A stretch of DNA of 64,000 nucleotides from an uncultured Burkholderiales bacterium (lineage in GTDB: Bacteria; Pseudomonadota; Gammaproteobacteria; Burkholderiales; Burkholderiaceae). Below, piece after piece: positions 33,476-41,948 of the stretch. The notes below the pieces were generated by a model that was not told the DNA's origin, did no database searches, and saw nothing but the letters and a program-made list of their open reading frames with translations. The DNA lies in NCBI GenBank assembly GCA_946480465.1, contig CAMLJY010000027.1:1-64000 (forward strand), given 5' to 3'. Position 1 is the first letter of the stretch. Each line of letters begins with the position of its first letter. The position numbers and the translations under genes are program-made.

Positions 33476-33978
33476 TGCAGCGCCGACGCACCCGGGGCCT
33501 GACGCTCACCGAAGTGCTGGTGGGCCTGGCCATCACTGCCGTGCTGGCCGGCCTGGCCGCACCGTCCTTCATCGAGAGCATGGGCCGCACCCGGCTGGAA
33601 GGCGCGATCAGCACCCTGGCGACCGACCTGCACTACACCCGTGCGGAAGCGGTCCGGCGCGGCAGCAAGGTGGCCGACACCACGCAGGCCGCGGCGACGC
33701 TGACCATCGACGGCACGGGCAAGAGCTACACCATCACCGTCGCTCCGATCGCCGGCGGCGCCGCAACGGAGCTGAAGACGGTGGACCTGCCGAACGGGGT
33801 TACGCTGACCGCCAACGTCGAGGTCGCCTTCAGCGGCTTGCGCGGGATCGCCGCGGCGAAGGAGATCTACGCGTCCAGCACCGAGACGTCGGGCCAGCTG
33901 AAGATCACCACCAATGCGCTCGGCCACATCGCCACCTGTGCCGTGGGCGGCGGCTACCTGGGGCATCCGTCATGCTGA
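33475..33978 (+). CDS. fimT: Minor pilin FimT/GspH family
   Basis: 167 residues. Prepilin leader MQRRRTRG is followed by LTLTEVLVGLAITAVLAGLA, with Leu instead of Phe at +1 and Glu at +5. The C-terminal GspH/FimT domain follows, with LHYTRAEAVRRG conserved. FimT/FimU minor pilins prime pilus assembly and in some species bind DNA during natural transformation. Start overlaps the pilE stop by one base and the end overlaps pilW by seven, so translation is coupled. Confidence 0.85.
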   Translation: MQRRRTRGLTLTEVLVGLAITAVLAGLAAPSFIESMGRTRLEGAISTLATDLHYTRAEAVRRGSKVADTTQAAATLTIDGTGKSYTITVAPIAGGAATELKTVDLPNGVTLTANVEVAFSGLRGIAAAKEIYASSTETSGQLKITTNALGHIATCAVGGGYLGHPSC

Positions 33979-34664
33979 CTCTCCGTGTCCCGCGGCGCGC
34001 CCGGCGGTCCGTCCAGCGCGGCTTGTCGATCCTGGAGCTGCTCATCGGCGTGGCCATCGGCATGGTGGTCATCAGCGGTGCGTCGATGCTGTTTGCCAGC
34101 AACGTCACCAGCTCGCGCCTGCTGCTTGCGGAATCCCGCTTGAACGAGGACCTGCGCAACGCGGTGGACCTGCTCACGCGCGACCTGCGCCGCGCAGGCT
34201 ACTGGGGCGGTGCGATCAAGGGCACGATCGCCATCGGCGGCACTTCGGCGACCAAGGAGAACCCCTACCGGGTGACCAGCGGTGCCGACCACGAGTTGAA
34301 CTACCACTTCTCGCGCGAGAACGGGACCGACGACGATGCCTTGGCCGCCAGCGAGACATTCGGCTTCCGCCTGCACGACAACGCCTTGCAGATGCAAGCC
34401 GGCACCGGATGGACGGACGTGACCGACAAGCAGACGGTCAAGGTCACGCGCTTCACCGTCACGCCCAGCGAGCGCCAGGTCAGCCTGGGCGATGTGTGCC
34501 CCACCGTGTGCACGATCGGCACTCCCAACTGTCCGGTGGCGACGGTTCGCAGCTACGCCGTCTATCTGGAAGGCGAGTCGGTGCGCGATGCCAGCATCAA
34601 GCGCAGCCTGCGCTCGACGGTGCGCGTGCGCAATGACCAGGTCAGCGGCAGCTGCCCAGCCTGA
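33972..34664 (+). CDS. pilW: Minor pilin PilW
   Basis: 230 residues. Leader ends RRSVQRG, mature chain LSILELLIGVAIGMVVISGA with Glu5. The downstream LNEDLRNAVDLLTRDLRRAGYWGG is a strong PilW hallmark. It belongs to the tip priming complex PilV-PilW-PilX with FimT and PilE. Its four cysteines are confined to the last third. Eleven bases separate it from pilX. Confidence 0.88.
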   Translation: MLTLRVPRRARRSVQRGLSILELLIGVAIGMVVISGASMLFASNVTSSRLLLAESRLNEDLRNAVDLLTRDLRRAGYWGGAIKGTIAIGGTSATKENPYRVTSGADHELNYHFSRENGTDDDALAASETFGFRLHDNALQMQAGTGWTDVTDKQTVKVTRFTVTPSERQVSLGDVCPTVCTIGTPNCPVATVRSYAVYLEGESVRDASIKRSLRSTVRVRNDQVSGSCPA

Positions 34665-34675
34665 AGGAAACCAAG

Positions 34676-36019
34676 ATGCATCACCGTTCACCCGTTTCCT
34701 CCCGGCGCGCGCAGCGCGGCGTCGCGACCCTGGTCGTCGCGCTGCTGATGCTCTTCGTGATCTCGCTCGGCGCGCTGTACGTCAACCGCGGCGTGATGGT
34801 CGAGCAGCGCACCTCGGGCGCGCAGATGCAGGCCACGCAGGCCCATGAAGTGGCGGAGGCTGCGATCGAATGGGCCACCGGCATGCTGAATGCGCCCTAC
34901 GACATCGGTTCCGACTGCAAGTACGCCAATGCGACCGGCAACACCTCGTTCCGCAAGCGTTATGCGATGACGCAGTGGGACGCGGCCACGCCCAGCACCA
35001 ACATCATCCCGGCCAACGTCTACCCGGGCTGCAAGATCAATCCGAGCACCGGCGCGCTGACCTGCAACTGTCCGAGCACCGCCGTGCCAGGCAAGGTTGC
35101 CGACCCCGGCACGGCGCTCGAGCCCGGCTTCACCGTCGCCTTCGAGGCGGTGCCGGATCCCGACACTCCGGGACAGAACCTGGCCGACGCGGTCAAGATC
35201 ACCGCCTGGGCCTGCTCGGCGCAGACCGGCGAGTGCGCCTGGAACAACTACCAGGCTTCCGAGGGTCATGCCCGGGTCACGGTGATGCTGAAGCTGGGGC
35301 TGTCGCCGCGCGCGCCGGCCGCGCCGCTGACCTGCGGCACGTCCTGCGACGTCAAGGGCTCGTTCAACATCGTCAATGAAGACGTCGCGACCAACGGCAT
35401 CCTGATCAATGCCGGCACGACCATCACGACGGCCGGCAGCACGACGCTCGTGAGCCTGCCGGGCCAGCCGGTCGACAACGCGAAGATCGCCGACGACGCG
35501 TCGCTGAAGTCGCTGTCCAGCTCCGATCCGACCTGCGACAAGTCGGCGATGTTCAAGGCCTACTTCAGCATGACGATCGAGCGCTTCCGCGACTCGCCGA
35601 CCACCAAGGTGCTGAGCTGCACCAGCACGTCCGACTGCAAGTCCAAGCTCGATGAAGCGTACAGCCAGGGCTGGCGTTCGTTCTACTTCGAGTCGGACCT
35701 GCAGCTGAGCGGCAATAACACCTATGGGACGCAGGCCGATCCGATCATCATCGTCACGCCCAATGCGATCAAGATCAACGGCAACAACGAGTTCTACGGA
35801 TTGATCTTCTCGAACAGTGCCGACTGGAACGACATCGGCACCGGCTCGGCCACCATCCACGGCGCGCAGGTCACCTGTGCCGCCTACAACACCAACGGCA
35901 ACGGCACGCTGGACTATGACCCGGATGCGCTGAAGAACGTCCGCCGCATGAGCGCTCCGCTGGTGCGCGTGCCGGGCAGCTGGCGCGACTTCATCATCCA
36001 ATCGGACGCGCTGAAATGA
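34676..36019 (+). CDS. pilX: Minor pilin PilX, unusually long
   Basis: 447 residues, more than twice the usual ~170-200. The N-terminus RRAQRGVATLVVALLMLFVISLG and TQAHEVAEAAIEWA match PilX of the type IV pilus tip complex. From about residue 200 it carries an added beta-rich domain (DVKGSFNIVNEDVATNGILIN, later PIIIVTPNAIKINGNNEFYGLIF) that looks like a right-handed beta-helix/polymer-forming repeat, plus several cysteine pairs. This extension would sit at the pilus tip and could mediate adhesion. AAGGAA precedes the ATG. Its stop overlaps pilV (ATGA). Confidence 0.82.
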   Translation: MHHRSPVSSRRAQRGVATLVVALLMLFVISLGALYVNRGVMVEQRTSGAQMQATQAHEVAEAAIEWATGMLNAPYDIGSDCKYANATGNTSFRKRYAMTQWDAATPSTNIIPANVYPGCKINPSTGALTCNCPSTAVPGKVADPGTALEPGFTVAFEAVPDPDTPGQNLADAVKITAWACSAQTGECAWNNYQASEGHARVTVMLKLGLSPRAPAAPLTCGTSCDVKGSFNIVNEDVATNGILINAGTTITTAGSTTLVSLPGQPVDNAKIADDASLKSLSSSDPTCDKSAMFKAYFSMTIERFRDSPTTKVLSCTSTSDCKSKLDEAYSQGWRSFYFESDLQLSGNNTYGTQADPIIIVTPNAIKINGNNEFYGLIFSNSADWNDIGTGSATIHGAQVTCAAYNTNGNGTLDYDPDALKNVRRMSAPLVRVPGSWRDFIIQSDALK

Positions 36020-37185
36020 GCCACCGCCACCATCGCCCGCAGCGGGGCTTTTCGCTGATCGAGTCGCTGATCGCGCTGGTCGTCACCTCGTTCGGCTTGC
36101 TGGCGATCGCGGGCATCAGCCTGAAGCTGGCGCACAACGAAGACGTCGCACGGCAGCGCGGCGAGGCCGTGCGGCTGGCGCAGGAAAAGATCGAAGAGCT
36201 GCGTTCCTTCTCGCAGATCGACAGCGCGGCCGGTGTCGTCTCCTGGGAGGGCCTGGCCGCCGCCACGGACACGATCACGCAGGGCACCGTCTTCAACGGC
36301 GAGGCCTACCAGGCCAACACCACGTTCGAGCGCAGCTGGGAGCTGCTGGACACCGTGGACGACCCGTGGCGCCGCGTGAAGGTGACCGTGGCCTGGACCG
36401 ACCGCGTCAACGGCGCGGCGGACAAGCAGTCGCTGTCCTTCAGCACCATCCTGTCGAAGACCGATCCCTTCGACAGCGGCTCGCTGGCCTTTCCGCTCGC
36501 CGGCAACACGACGCTGAAGCGGCCCAAGAACCGCAACATGAACATCCCGGTGCCGGCGCTGGACCTGAACAACGGCAAGAGCGTGGTGCAGCTCACCGGC
36601 ACGTTCGCCGTCGTGTTCTCCAACGACACCGGCTACGTCGTGCTGACCTGCAGCAAGACCGTCACGACGGCGGAAGACCTCGAGACGGGCTGCGTCGAGA
36701 GCAATGCGTACATCATCGCGGGCTACGTGTCGCTGGCGGGCTCGGCGTCCTTTCCGAGCGGCCTGGCGATGAGCACCGCGGACCTGTCCGGGATCGACAG
36801 TTCGCACACCACCTGTTCACTCGGCAACGCGGTGGACCAGAACACCGGCGCGACGATCTCCGGCTACAAGTACTACCTCTGCGTGATCAGCGTTCCGACC
36901 GCGGGCGCCACCTGGTCCGGCACGATGCGGCTGGCCGCCGCCGACCTGAACGCCGGATCGACGAACTACACCGTCTGCCGTTTCCAGTTCGGTGAGTCGA
37001 GCGATGCCAACAGCAACATGCGCAACGTGCAGCCCTACGCGAGCGTGGCCGAGTCGCTGGACAACCAGAACTACGTGATCGGCAGTGCCGCGTCCTGCCC
37101 CACGGTGACCGGACTGGCCACCACGCTGCACCAGAGCTGCCGCAACAGCAACGGCAACCGCGCCACCGACTGCCCGGCCAGCTGA
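36016..37185 (+). CDS. pilV: Minor pilin PilV, unusually long
   Basis: 389 residues, about twice the usual length. Leader MSHRHHRPQRG, mature FSLIESLIALVVTSFGLLAIAG with Glu5, then RGEAVRLAQEKIEELRSF as in PilV. The C-terminal two thirds are Ser/Thr/Asn-rich with paired cysteines (LTCSKT, TGCVES, HTTCSLG, YYLCVIS, TVCRFQ), likely a secreted disulfide-stabilised domain. It is the last gene of the set: pilY1 and pilE2, which commonly accompany this operon, are not present before the convergent deaminase gene 19 bases away. Confidence 0.82.
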   Translation: MSHRHHRPQRGFSLIESLIALVVTSFGLLAIAGISLKLAHNEDVARQRGEAVRLAQEKIEELRSFSQIDSAAGVVSWEGLAAATDTITQGTVFNGEAYQANTTFERSWELLDTVDDPWRRVKVTVAWTDRVNGAADKQSLSFSTILSKTDPFDSGSLAFPLAGNTTLKRPKNRNMNIPVPALDLNNGKSVVQLTGTFAVVFSNDTGYVVLTCSKTVTTAEDLETGCVESNAYIIAGYVSLAGSASFPSGLAMSTADLSGIDSSHTTCSLGNAVDQNTGATISGYKYYLCVISVPTAGATWSGTMRLAAADLNAGSTNYTVCRFQFGESSDANSNMRNVQPYASVAESLDNQNYVIGSAASCPTVTGLATTLHQSCRNSNGNRATDCPAS

Positions 37186-37204
37186 CGCTGCCGTGCCCGC
37201 GGCC

Positions 37205-38488
37205 TCAGCGCCGCAGCGTCCAGTCCACCGCCGTCTCCCGCCCGCCCAGCCGCAAGCGCGCAAGGGCGGGTGCGCTTTCGGCGATCACCTCGCCCGCGCG
37301 GATCACCGCCAGGCGCGTGGCCCGCAGGCGGATGGCCTCCACCGGCGTCCGTGCCTGCAGCAGCACCGCATCGGCGCGGCAGCCGATATCCAGGCCATAG
37401 CCGTCCAGGCCCATGACCCGCGCGGCGTTCACGGTCACCGCGTCGAAGCAGGCCTTCATGCCCGCCTGCGAGGTCATCTGCGCGACGTGCAGGCCCATCT
37501 GCGCCACCTCCAGCATGTCGCCCGAGCCCATCGCGTACCACGGGTCCATCACGCAGTCGTGGCCGAAGGCGACGTTGATGCCGGCGGCCAGCAGCTCGGG
37601 CACGCGCGTCATGCCGCGGCGCTTGGGGTAGCTGTCGTGCCGGCCCTGCAGCGTGATGTTGATCAGCGGATTGGCCACGGCGTGCAATTGCGCCTCGCGC
37701 ATCAGCGGCAGCAGCTTGGACACGTAGTAGTTGTCCATCGAATGCATCGAGGTCAGGTGCGATCCGGTCACCCGGCCGTGCAGCCCCAGGCGCTGCGTGT
37801 GGAAGGCCAGCGTCTCGACGTGGCGCGACAGCGGGTCGTCGCTCTCGTCGCAGTGCATGTCCACGCGCAGGCCGCGCTCGGCCGCCAGCTCGCACAGGAT
37901 CTTCACGCTCTCGGCGCCGTCGGCCATCGTGCGCTCGAAGTGCGGGATGCCGCCCACCACGTCGACGCCCATGTCGAGCGCGCGCTCCAGGTTGGCCAGC
38001 GCCGTCGGCGAGCGCAGCAGGCCGTCCTGCGGAAAGGCCACCAGCTGCAGGTCGATCCAGGGCTTCACCCGCTCGCGCACCTGCAGCAGCGCTTCCACGG
38101 CCAGCAAGCGGTCGTCGCAGACGTCCACGTGCGTCCGGATGGCCAGCAGCCCGCGGGCGATGGCCCAGTCGCAGTACTGCAGCGCCCGGTCCACCAGCGC
38201 GTCCTGGTCGAGCAGCGGCTTCAGCTCGCCCCACAGCGCGATGCCTTCGAGCAGCGTGCCGCTGTCGTTGACCCGAGGCAGGCCGTAGGACAGCGTGGCA
38301 TCCATGTGGAAATGCGCATCGACGAATGGCGGGCTCAGCAGCCAGCCCTGGGCATCGAGCACCGGCTCGCCTGGCGCCGCGGCCAGCGCGGGGCCGGACG
38401 CGGATGCGATGGCGGCGATGCGGCCGTCGCGCAGCAGCAGGTCCATGCCCTGTCGGCCGTCGGGCAGGGTGGCATTGCGGATCAGCAT
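37205..38488 (-). CDS. codA: Cytosine deaminase-like amidohydrolase
   Basis: 427 residues, amidohydrolase superfamily TIM barrel with metal ligands visible: His59 and His61 in FVDAHFHMD, a later HCDESDDP with its His and Asp-Glu pair, GSHLTSMHSMDN, and the CodA-type GHDCVMDPWYAMGSGDMLEVA. It should deaminate cytosine or a related heterocycle (isocytosine, creatinine-like or triazine compounds are alternatives). It is divergent from the FAD oxidoreductase-Bug receptor-PhyH set, which suggests it serves in degrading the same imported compound rather than in salvage. Confidence 0.8.
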   Translation of the reverse strand: MLIRNATLPDGRQGMDLLLRDGRIAAIASASGPALAAAPGEPVLDAQGWLLSPPFVDAHFHMDATLSYGLPRVNDSGTLLEGIALWGELKPLLDQDALVDRALQYCDWAIARGLLAIRTHVDVCDDRLLAVEALLQVRERVKPWIDLQLVAFPQDGLLRSPTALANLERALDMGVDVVGGIPHFERTMADGAESVKILCELAAERGLRVDMHCDESDDPLSRHVETLAFHTQRLGLHGRVTGSHLTSMHSMDNYYVSKLLPLMREAQLHAVANPLINITLQGRHDSYPKRRGMTRVPELLAAGINVAFGHDCVMDPWYAMGSGDMLEVAQMGLHVAQMTSQAGMKACFDAVTVNAARVMGLDGYGLDIGCRADAVLLQARTPVEAIRLRATRLAVIRAGEVIAESAPALARLRLGGRETAVDWTLRR

Positions 38489-38633
38489 CGCGGGTTCTCC
38501 GTGGGTTCGTCGTCGGTTGTGCGCCACGCCCGAGGGATAGAGCGCATTGCCATAGGCTACCGCCTCGCGCAGCATGGCCCGGCCTGCCGCTTGCTCCGAC
38601 TGCTGCCCCCGTCCCGCTGATCGCCCGCCGCTG

Positions 38634-39962
38634 ATGCGCACCTTGACCGAACCCGCCCGCGAAACGCCGGTGATCGCCGAGGCCGAGGTGGTGGTGCTGG
38701 GCGGCGGACCGGCCGGCATCACCGCCGCGGCCGCGGCGGCACGCGCCGGGCGCCGCACGCTGCTGGTCGAGCGCTACGGCTTTCTCGGCGGCATGGGCAC
38801 GGCCGCCGGCGTCACCAACTTCTGCGGCCTGCACGCCAACGTGCACGGCCAGGTCACGCAGGTGGTGCGCGGCCTGGCCGACGAGCTGCTCGACCGCCTG
38901 CGTGCGCTGGGTGGCCTGAACGAACCGCACGAGCTCTTCGGCGGCAGGATCGCCGCGCAGGCCTACGACAACGCGGCGCTGAAGGTCGCGGCCGACCAGC
39001 TGGTGCTGGGCCATGGGGCGCGGCTGCTGTTCCACGCGTGGGCAGCCGGCGTGGTGATGCGCGATGAGCACCAGATCGCCGCGCTGCTGGTCGAGACCAA
39101 GTCGGGCCGCGGTGCCATCGCGGCCGAGGTCTTCATCGATTGTTCCGGCGATGCCGACCTGGCCGCCGCCGCCGGCGTGCCCTGTGACAAGGACGAACTG
39201 CTCTACCCGTCGACGATGTTCCGCATCAACGGCGTCGACGCCGCGCGCGCGGGTGATGCGTGGAACCGCATCGGCCGGTTGATGGCCGCGGCCGAGGCGC
39301 GCGGGCGGCGCTTTCCGCGCCGCGCGCCGATCGTCCGGCCGCAGAAGAACCCGGGCGAGTGGCGCGTCAACGTCACCCAGCTGGCCAATCCCGACGGCAG
39401 CGCGGTGGACGGCACCGATGCCTGGCAGCTCTCCGCCGCCGAGGTCGAGGGCCGGCGCCAGATCGTCGACTTCATGGACTTCCTGCGCAGCGATGCGCCG
39501 GGCTTCGAAGCCGCCTACCTGCTGGAGATCGCGCCGCAGGTCGGCATCCGCGAGACGCGGCGCGTGCAGGGCCTGGCGCGCCTGACCGAGCAGGACGTGC
39601 TCGGCTGCGCCCGCTTCGCCGATGCGATCGGCGTCAACGGCTGGCCGATCGAGGCCCACGTGGCCGGCGACGTGCGCTTCACCTTCCCGCCCGGCCTGGG
39701 CACGCACTGCGGCTACAACCAGCTGCCGCTGGGCATGGTGCTGCCGCAGCGGGTGGACAACCTGCTGGTGGCCGGCCGCTGCGCCTCGATGACGCACGGC
39801 GGGCAGTCGGCCGCGCGCGTCAGCGGCGCCTGTTTCGTGATGGGCGAGGCCGCCGGAACCACCGCCGCGCTCGCGCTGGCCCGACACTGCGCGCCTCGGG
39901 CCGTGTCGGCGGCCAGCGTGCGCGACGAGCTGCGCGGCCATGGCGTCTTCCTGGGCGATTGA
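38634..39962 (+). CDS. FAD-dependent oxidoreductase (FAD_oxidored type)
   Basis: 442 residues. The Rossmann loop is VVVLGGGPAGITAAAAAARAG (about 18-38) and the C-terminal FAD motif is LLVAGRCASMTHGGQSAARV. The GFLGGMGTAAGVTNFCG stretch is typical of the PF12831 family, often found with catabolic clusters of unknown substrate. The ATG at 38634 overlaps a TGA context; an upstream in-frame ATG at 38574 would add 20 poorly conserved residues. It is divergent from the deaminase gene (145-base gap) and is followed by a Bug receptor after 48 bases. Confidence 0.82.
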   Translation: MRTLTEPARETPVIAEAEVVVLGGGPAGITAAAAAARAGRRTLLVERYGFLGGMGTAAGVTNFCGLHANVHGQVTQVVRGLADELLDRLRALGGLNEPHELFGGRIAAQAYDNAALKVAADQLVLGHGARLLFHAWAAGVVMRDEHQIAALLVETKSGRGAIAAEVFIDCSGDADLAAAAGVPCDKDELLYPSTMFRINGVDAARAGDAWNRIGRLMAAAEARGRRFPRRAPIVRPQKNPGEWRVNVTQLANPDGSAVDGTDAWQLSAAEVEGRRQIVDFMDFLRSDAPGFEAAYLLEIAPQVGIRETRRVQGLARLTEQDVLGCARFADAIGVNGWPIEAHVAGDVRFTFPPGLGTHCGYNQLPLGMVLPQRVDNLLVAGRCASMTHGGQSAARVSGACFVMGEAAGTTAALALARHCAPRAVSAASVRDELRGHGVFLGD

Positions 39963-40010
39963 GCGCCATTCCCCATCCTTCATTGCCCCTTTCATCGAGG
40001 AGATCCGTTC

Positions 40011-41030
40011 GTGACGATCAGCAAACGCCAACTGCTTTCGCTGCTTGCCGGTGCGCCCGCGGCGCTGGCGCTGCCCGCGTGGGCCCAGGCGCCGGCGCGG
40101 CCGGCCGCCGGTGGCACCGCGGCACCCGCCGTGCCGTGGCCCACGCAGCCGCTGAAGATCCTGGTCGGCTTTCCCCCGGGGTCGACGCCGGACCTGGCGG
40201 CCCGCGCGATCGCCGAGGCGCTGGGCCGCAACATCGGCCAGCCGGTGGTGGTCGAGAACCGCCCCGGTGCCAGCGGCAACATCGCCGCCGACCTGGTCGC
40301 CAAGTCCACCGACAACCACACCATCGGCGTGCTGATCAACGGCAACCTGACGGTGGCGAAGATGCTGAACGACAAGCTGCCGTTCGATCCGGCGAAGGAC
40401 TTCACGCCGCTCTCGCTGATCGGCACCGCCCCGCTATTGCTCACGGTGAGCGGCCAGGCGACGGGCCGGACGCCGACCGAGTGGCTGCACTGGGCGCGCA
40501 GCCTCGAGGGCAGGGGCAACTACGGCACGCCGGGCGTCGGCACCGTCGGGCACCTGGGCATGGAGCTGATCAAGAGCAAGACCGGCATCCAGGCGGTGCA
40601 CGTGCCCTTTGCCGGCAACCCGCAGGTCATCAACGCGATGCTGGCCGGGCAGGTGCAGCTGGCGCTGCTGCCACCGGGGCTGGCGCTGCCGCACGTGCGC
40701 AGCGGCAGGTTGAAGGCGGTGGGTCTGACCTCGCCGGGGCGCAGCACGCTGGTGACCGACCAGCCGACGCTGCGCGAGGCGGCGGTGACCGGCGCCGATC
40801 TGGAGATCTGGACCGCTGCCGCCGGCCCGGCGTCGATGCCGGCGCCGGTTGTGGCCCGGCTCGGCGCGGCGATCGTCGAGGCGGTGCGCGCACCCGACTC
40901 GCGGCAGCGCCTGCTGAACGCCGGCTGGCAGGCCGTGGGCACCGCCCCCGAAGGCCTGGTCAACCGCATGAAGGCGGACACCGCGCAGCTGGGCGGCATC
41001 ATCCAGATGCGCGGCATCAAGTCGGAATGA
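40011..41030 (+). CDS. Bug-family (TTT) tricarboxylate-type solute-binding protein
   Basis: 339 residues, GTG start preceded by GAGGAGA. A signal peptide (MTISKRQLLSLLAGAPAALALPAWAQA) exports it to the periplasm. The mature chain has Bug hallmarks: ILVGFPPGSTPDLAARAIAEAL, VVENRPGASGNIAADLVA, and YGTPGVGTVGHLGMELI. These receptors bind small carboxylates or other organic acids and are greatly expanded in Bordetella and its relatives; many lack a linked TctAB transporter, as here. It likely binds the substrate of the neighbouring oxidoreductase, deaminase and dioxygenase. Confidence 0.9.
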   Translation: MTISKRQLLSLLAGAPAALALPAWAQAPARPAAGGTAAPAVPWPTQPLKILVGFPPGSTPDLAARAIAEALGRNIGQPVVVENRPGASGNIAADLVAKSTDNHTIGVLINGNLTVAKMLNDKLPFDPAKDFTPLSLIGTAPLLLTVSGQATGRTPTEWLHWARSLEGRGNYGTPGVGTVGHLGMELIKSKTGIQAVHVPFAGNPQVINAMLAGQVQLALLPPGLALPHVRSGRLKAVGLTSPGRSTLVTDQPTLREAAVTGADLEIWTAAAGPASMPAPVVARLGAAIVEAVRAPDSRQRLLNAGWQAVGTAPEGLVNRMKADTAQLGGIIQMRGIKSE

Positions 41031-41872
41031 GCATGCTGCTGTCCCGCGAGCAGATAGCGCGTTATCACGCCGAAGGCTTCCTGGTGCTGCCCGGCTTCAA
41101 GAGCGCGGCCGAGGTGGCGGCGCTGCGCGAGCGGGCCCTGGCCATCGTCGAAGCCTTCGAGCCCGGCGCCAGGCGCACGATCTTCAGCACCACCGACCAG
41201 GCCCGCGGCACCGGCGACGACTTCCTCGCGTCGGCCGAGGGCATCCACTGCTTCTTCGAGGAAGAGGCCTTCGGCCCCGACGGCGAGCTGCGCCAGGCCA
41301 AGGCGCTGTCGATCAACAAGATCGGCCACGCGATGCACGACCTGGACCCGGTCTTCGAGCGCTTCTCCCGCGGGCCCCGCATGGCGGCGCTGGCGCGCGA
41401 CCTGGGTCTGGCCGACGCGAAGCTGTGGCAATCGATGTACATCTTCAAGCAGCCCGGCATCGGTGGCGAGGTGAAGTGGCACCAGGACGCGACCTTCTTC
41501 GACACCACGCCCTGCAGCGTCACCGCCTTCTGGTTCGCGCTGGAAGACGCCACCCGCGACAACGGCTGCCTGTGGGTGGAGCCCGGCGGACACCGCGGCC
41601 CGCTGCGCGAGCGCTTCGTGCGCGAGGGCAACGTGGTGCGCATGGAGACGCTGGACCGCACGCCCTGGCCGGACGACGCCGTGGCCGTGCCGGTGGAGGT
41701 CGAGGCCGGCACGCTGGTCTGCTTCCACGGCCTGCTGCCGCACTGGAGCGCACCGAACCGCTCGCCGCAGTCGCGCCACGCCTACACGCTGCATGCGACC
41801 GACGGCAGCAGCGCCTATTCGCCGGCCAACTGGCTGCAGCGCGCCAGGCTGCCGCTGCGCGGCTTCGACTGA
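41027..41872 (+). CDS. Phytanoyl-CoA dioxygenase (PhyH) family protein
   Basis: 281 residues, Fe(II)/2-oxoglutarate oxygenase fold. The facial triad is His152 and Asp154 (WHQDATFF) with distal His239 (HGLLPHWSAPN); Arg250 is the likely 2-oxoglutarate anchor. Family members hydroxylate lipids, alkaloids or small metabolites. The ATG overlaps the Bug gene stop (ATGA), so it is co-translated; an ATG at 41033 is also possible. Substrate unknown, but the setting suggests an oxidative step on a compound handled by the deaminase and FAD oxidoreductase. Confidence 0.88.
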   Translation: MSMLLSREQIARYHAEGFLVLPGFKSAAEVAALRERALAIVEAFEPGARRTIFSTTDQARGTGDDFLASAEGIHCFFEEEAFGPDGELRQAKALSINKIGHAMHDLDPVFERFSRGPRMAALARDLGLADAKLWQSMYIFKQPGIGGEVKWHQDATFFDTTPCSVTAFWFALEDATRDNGCLWVEPGGHRGPLRERFVREGNVVRMETLDRTPWPDDAVAVPVEVEAGTLVCFHGLLPHWSAPNRSPQSRHAYTLHATDGSSAYSPANWLQRARLPLRGFD

Positions 41873-41886
41873 GGCAGCCGCGCGGC

Positions 41887-41902
41887 GAGGGGCGGTCCCC
41901 TC
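41887..41902. terminator. Hairpin between PhyH and dadA stops
   Basis: GAGGGG (41887-41892) and CCCCTC (41897-41902) pair around a CGGT loop in the 76-base gap between convergent genes. No U-tract follows at once, so this is a weak bidirectional terminator candidate. Confidence 0.35.
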
Positions 41903-41948
41903 CGGCATCGTGGCCGGACGGGGATGTTTCTAACGATCGATGGGCGCG

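Noticed and set aside
36016..37185. pilY1 or pilE2 downstream of pilV
   Set aside because: The convergent deaminase gene starts 19 bases after pilV ends; no further pilin gene is present in the window.
37071..40319. 1082-codon open frame on the minus strand across pilV, the deaminase gene and the FAD oxidoreductase gene
   Set aside because: It spans several genes, changes frame relative to the real deaminase and reads as low-complexity Gly/Arg/Ala sequence; a GC-driven shadow.
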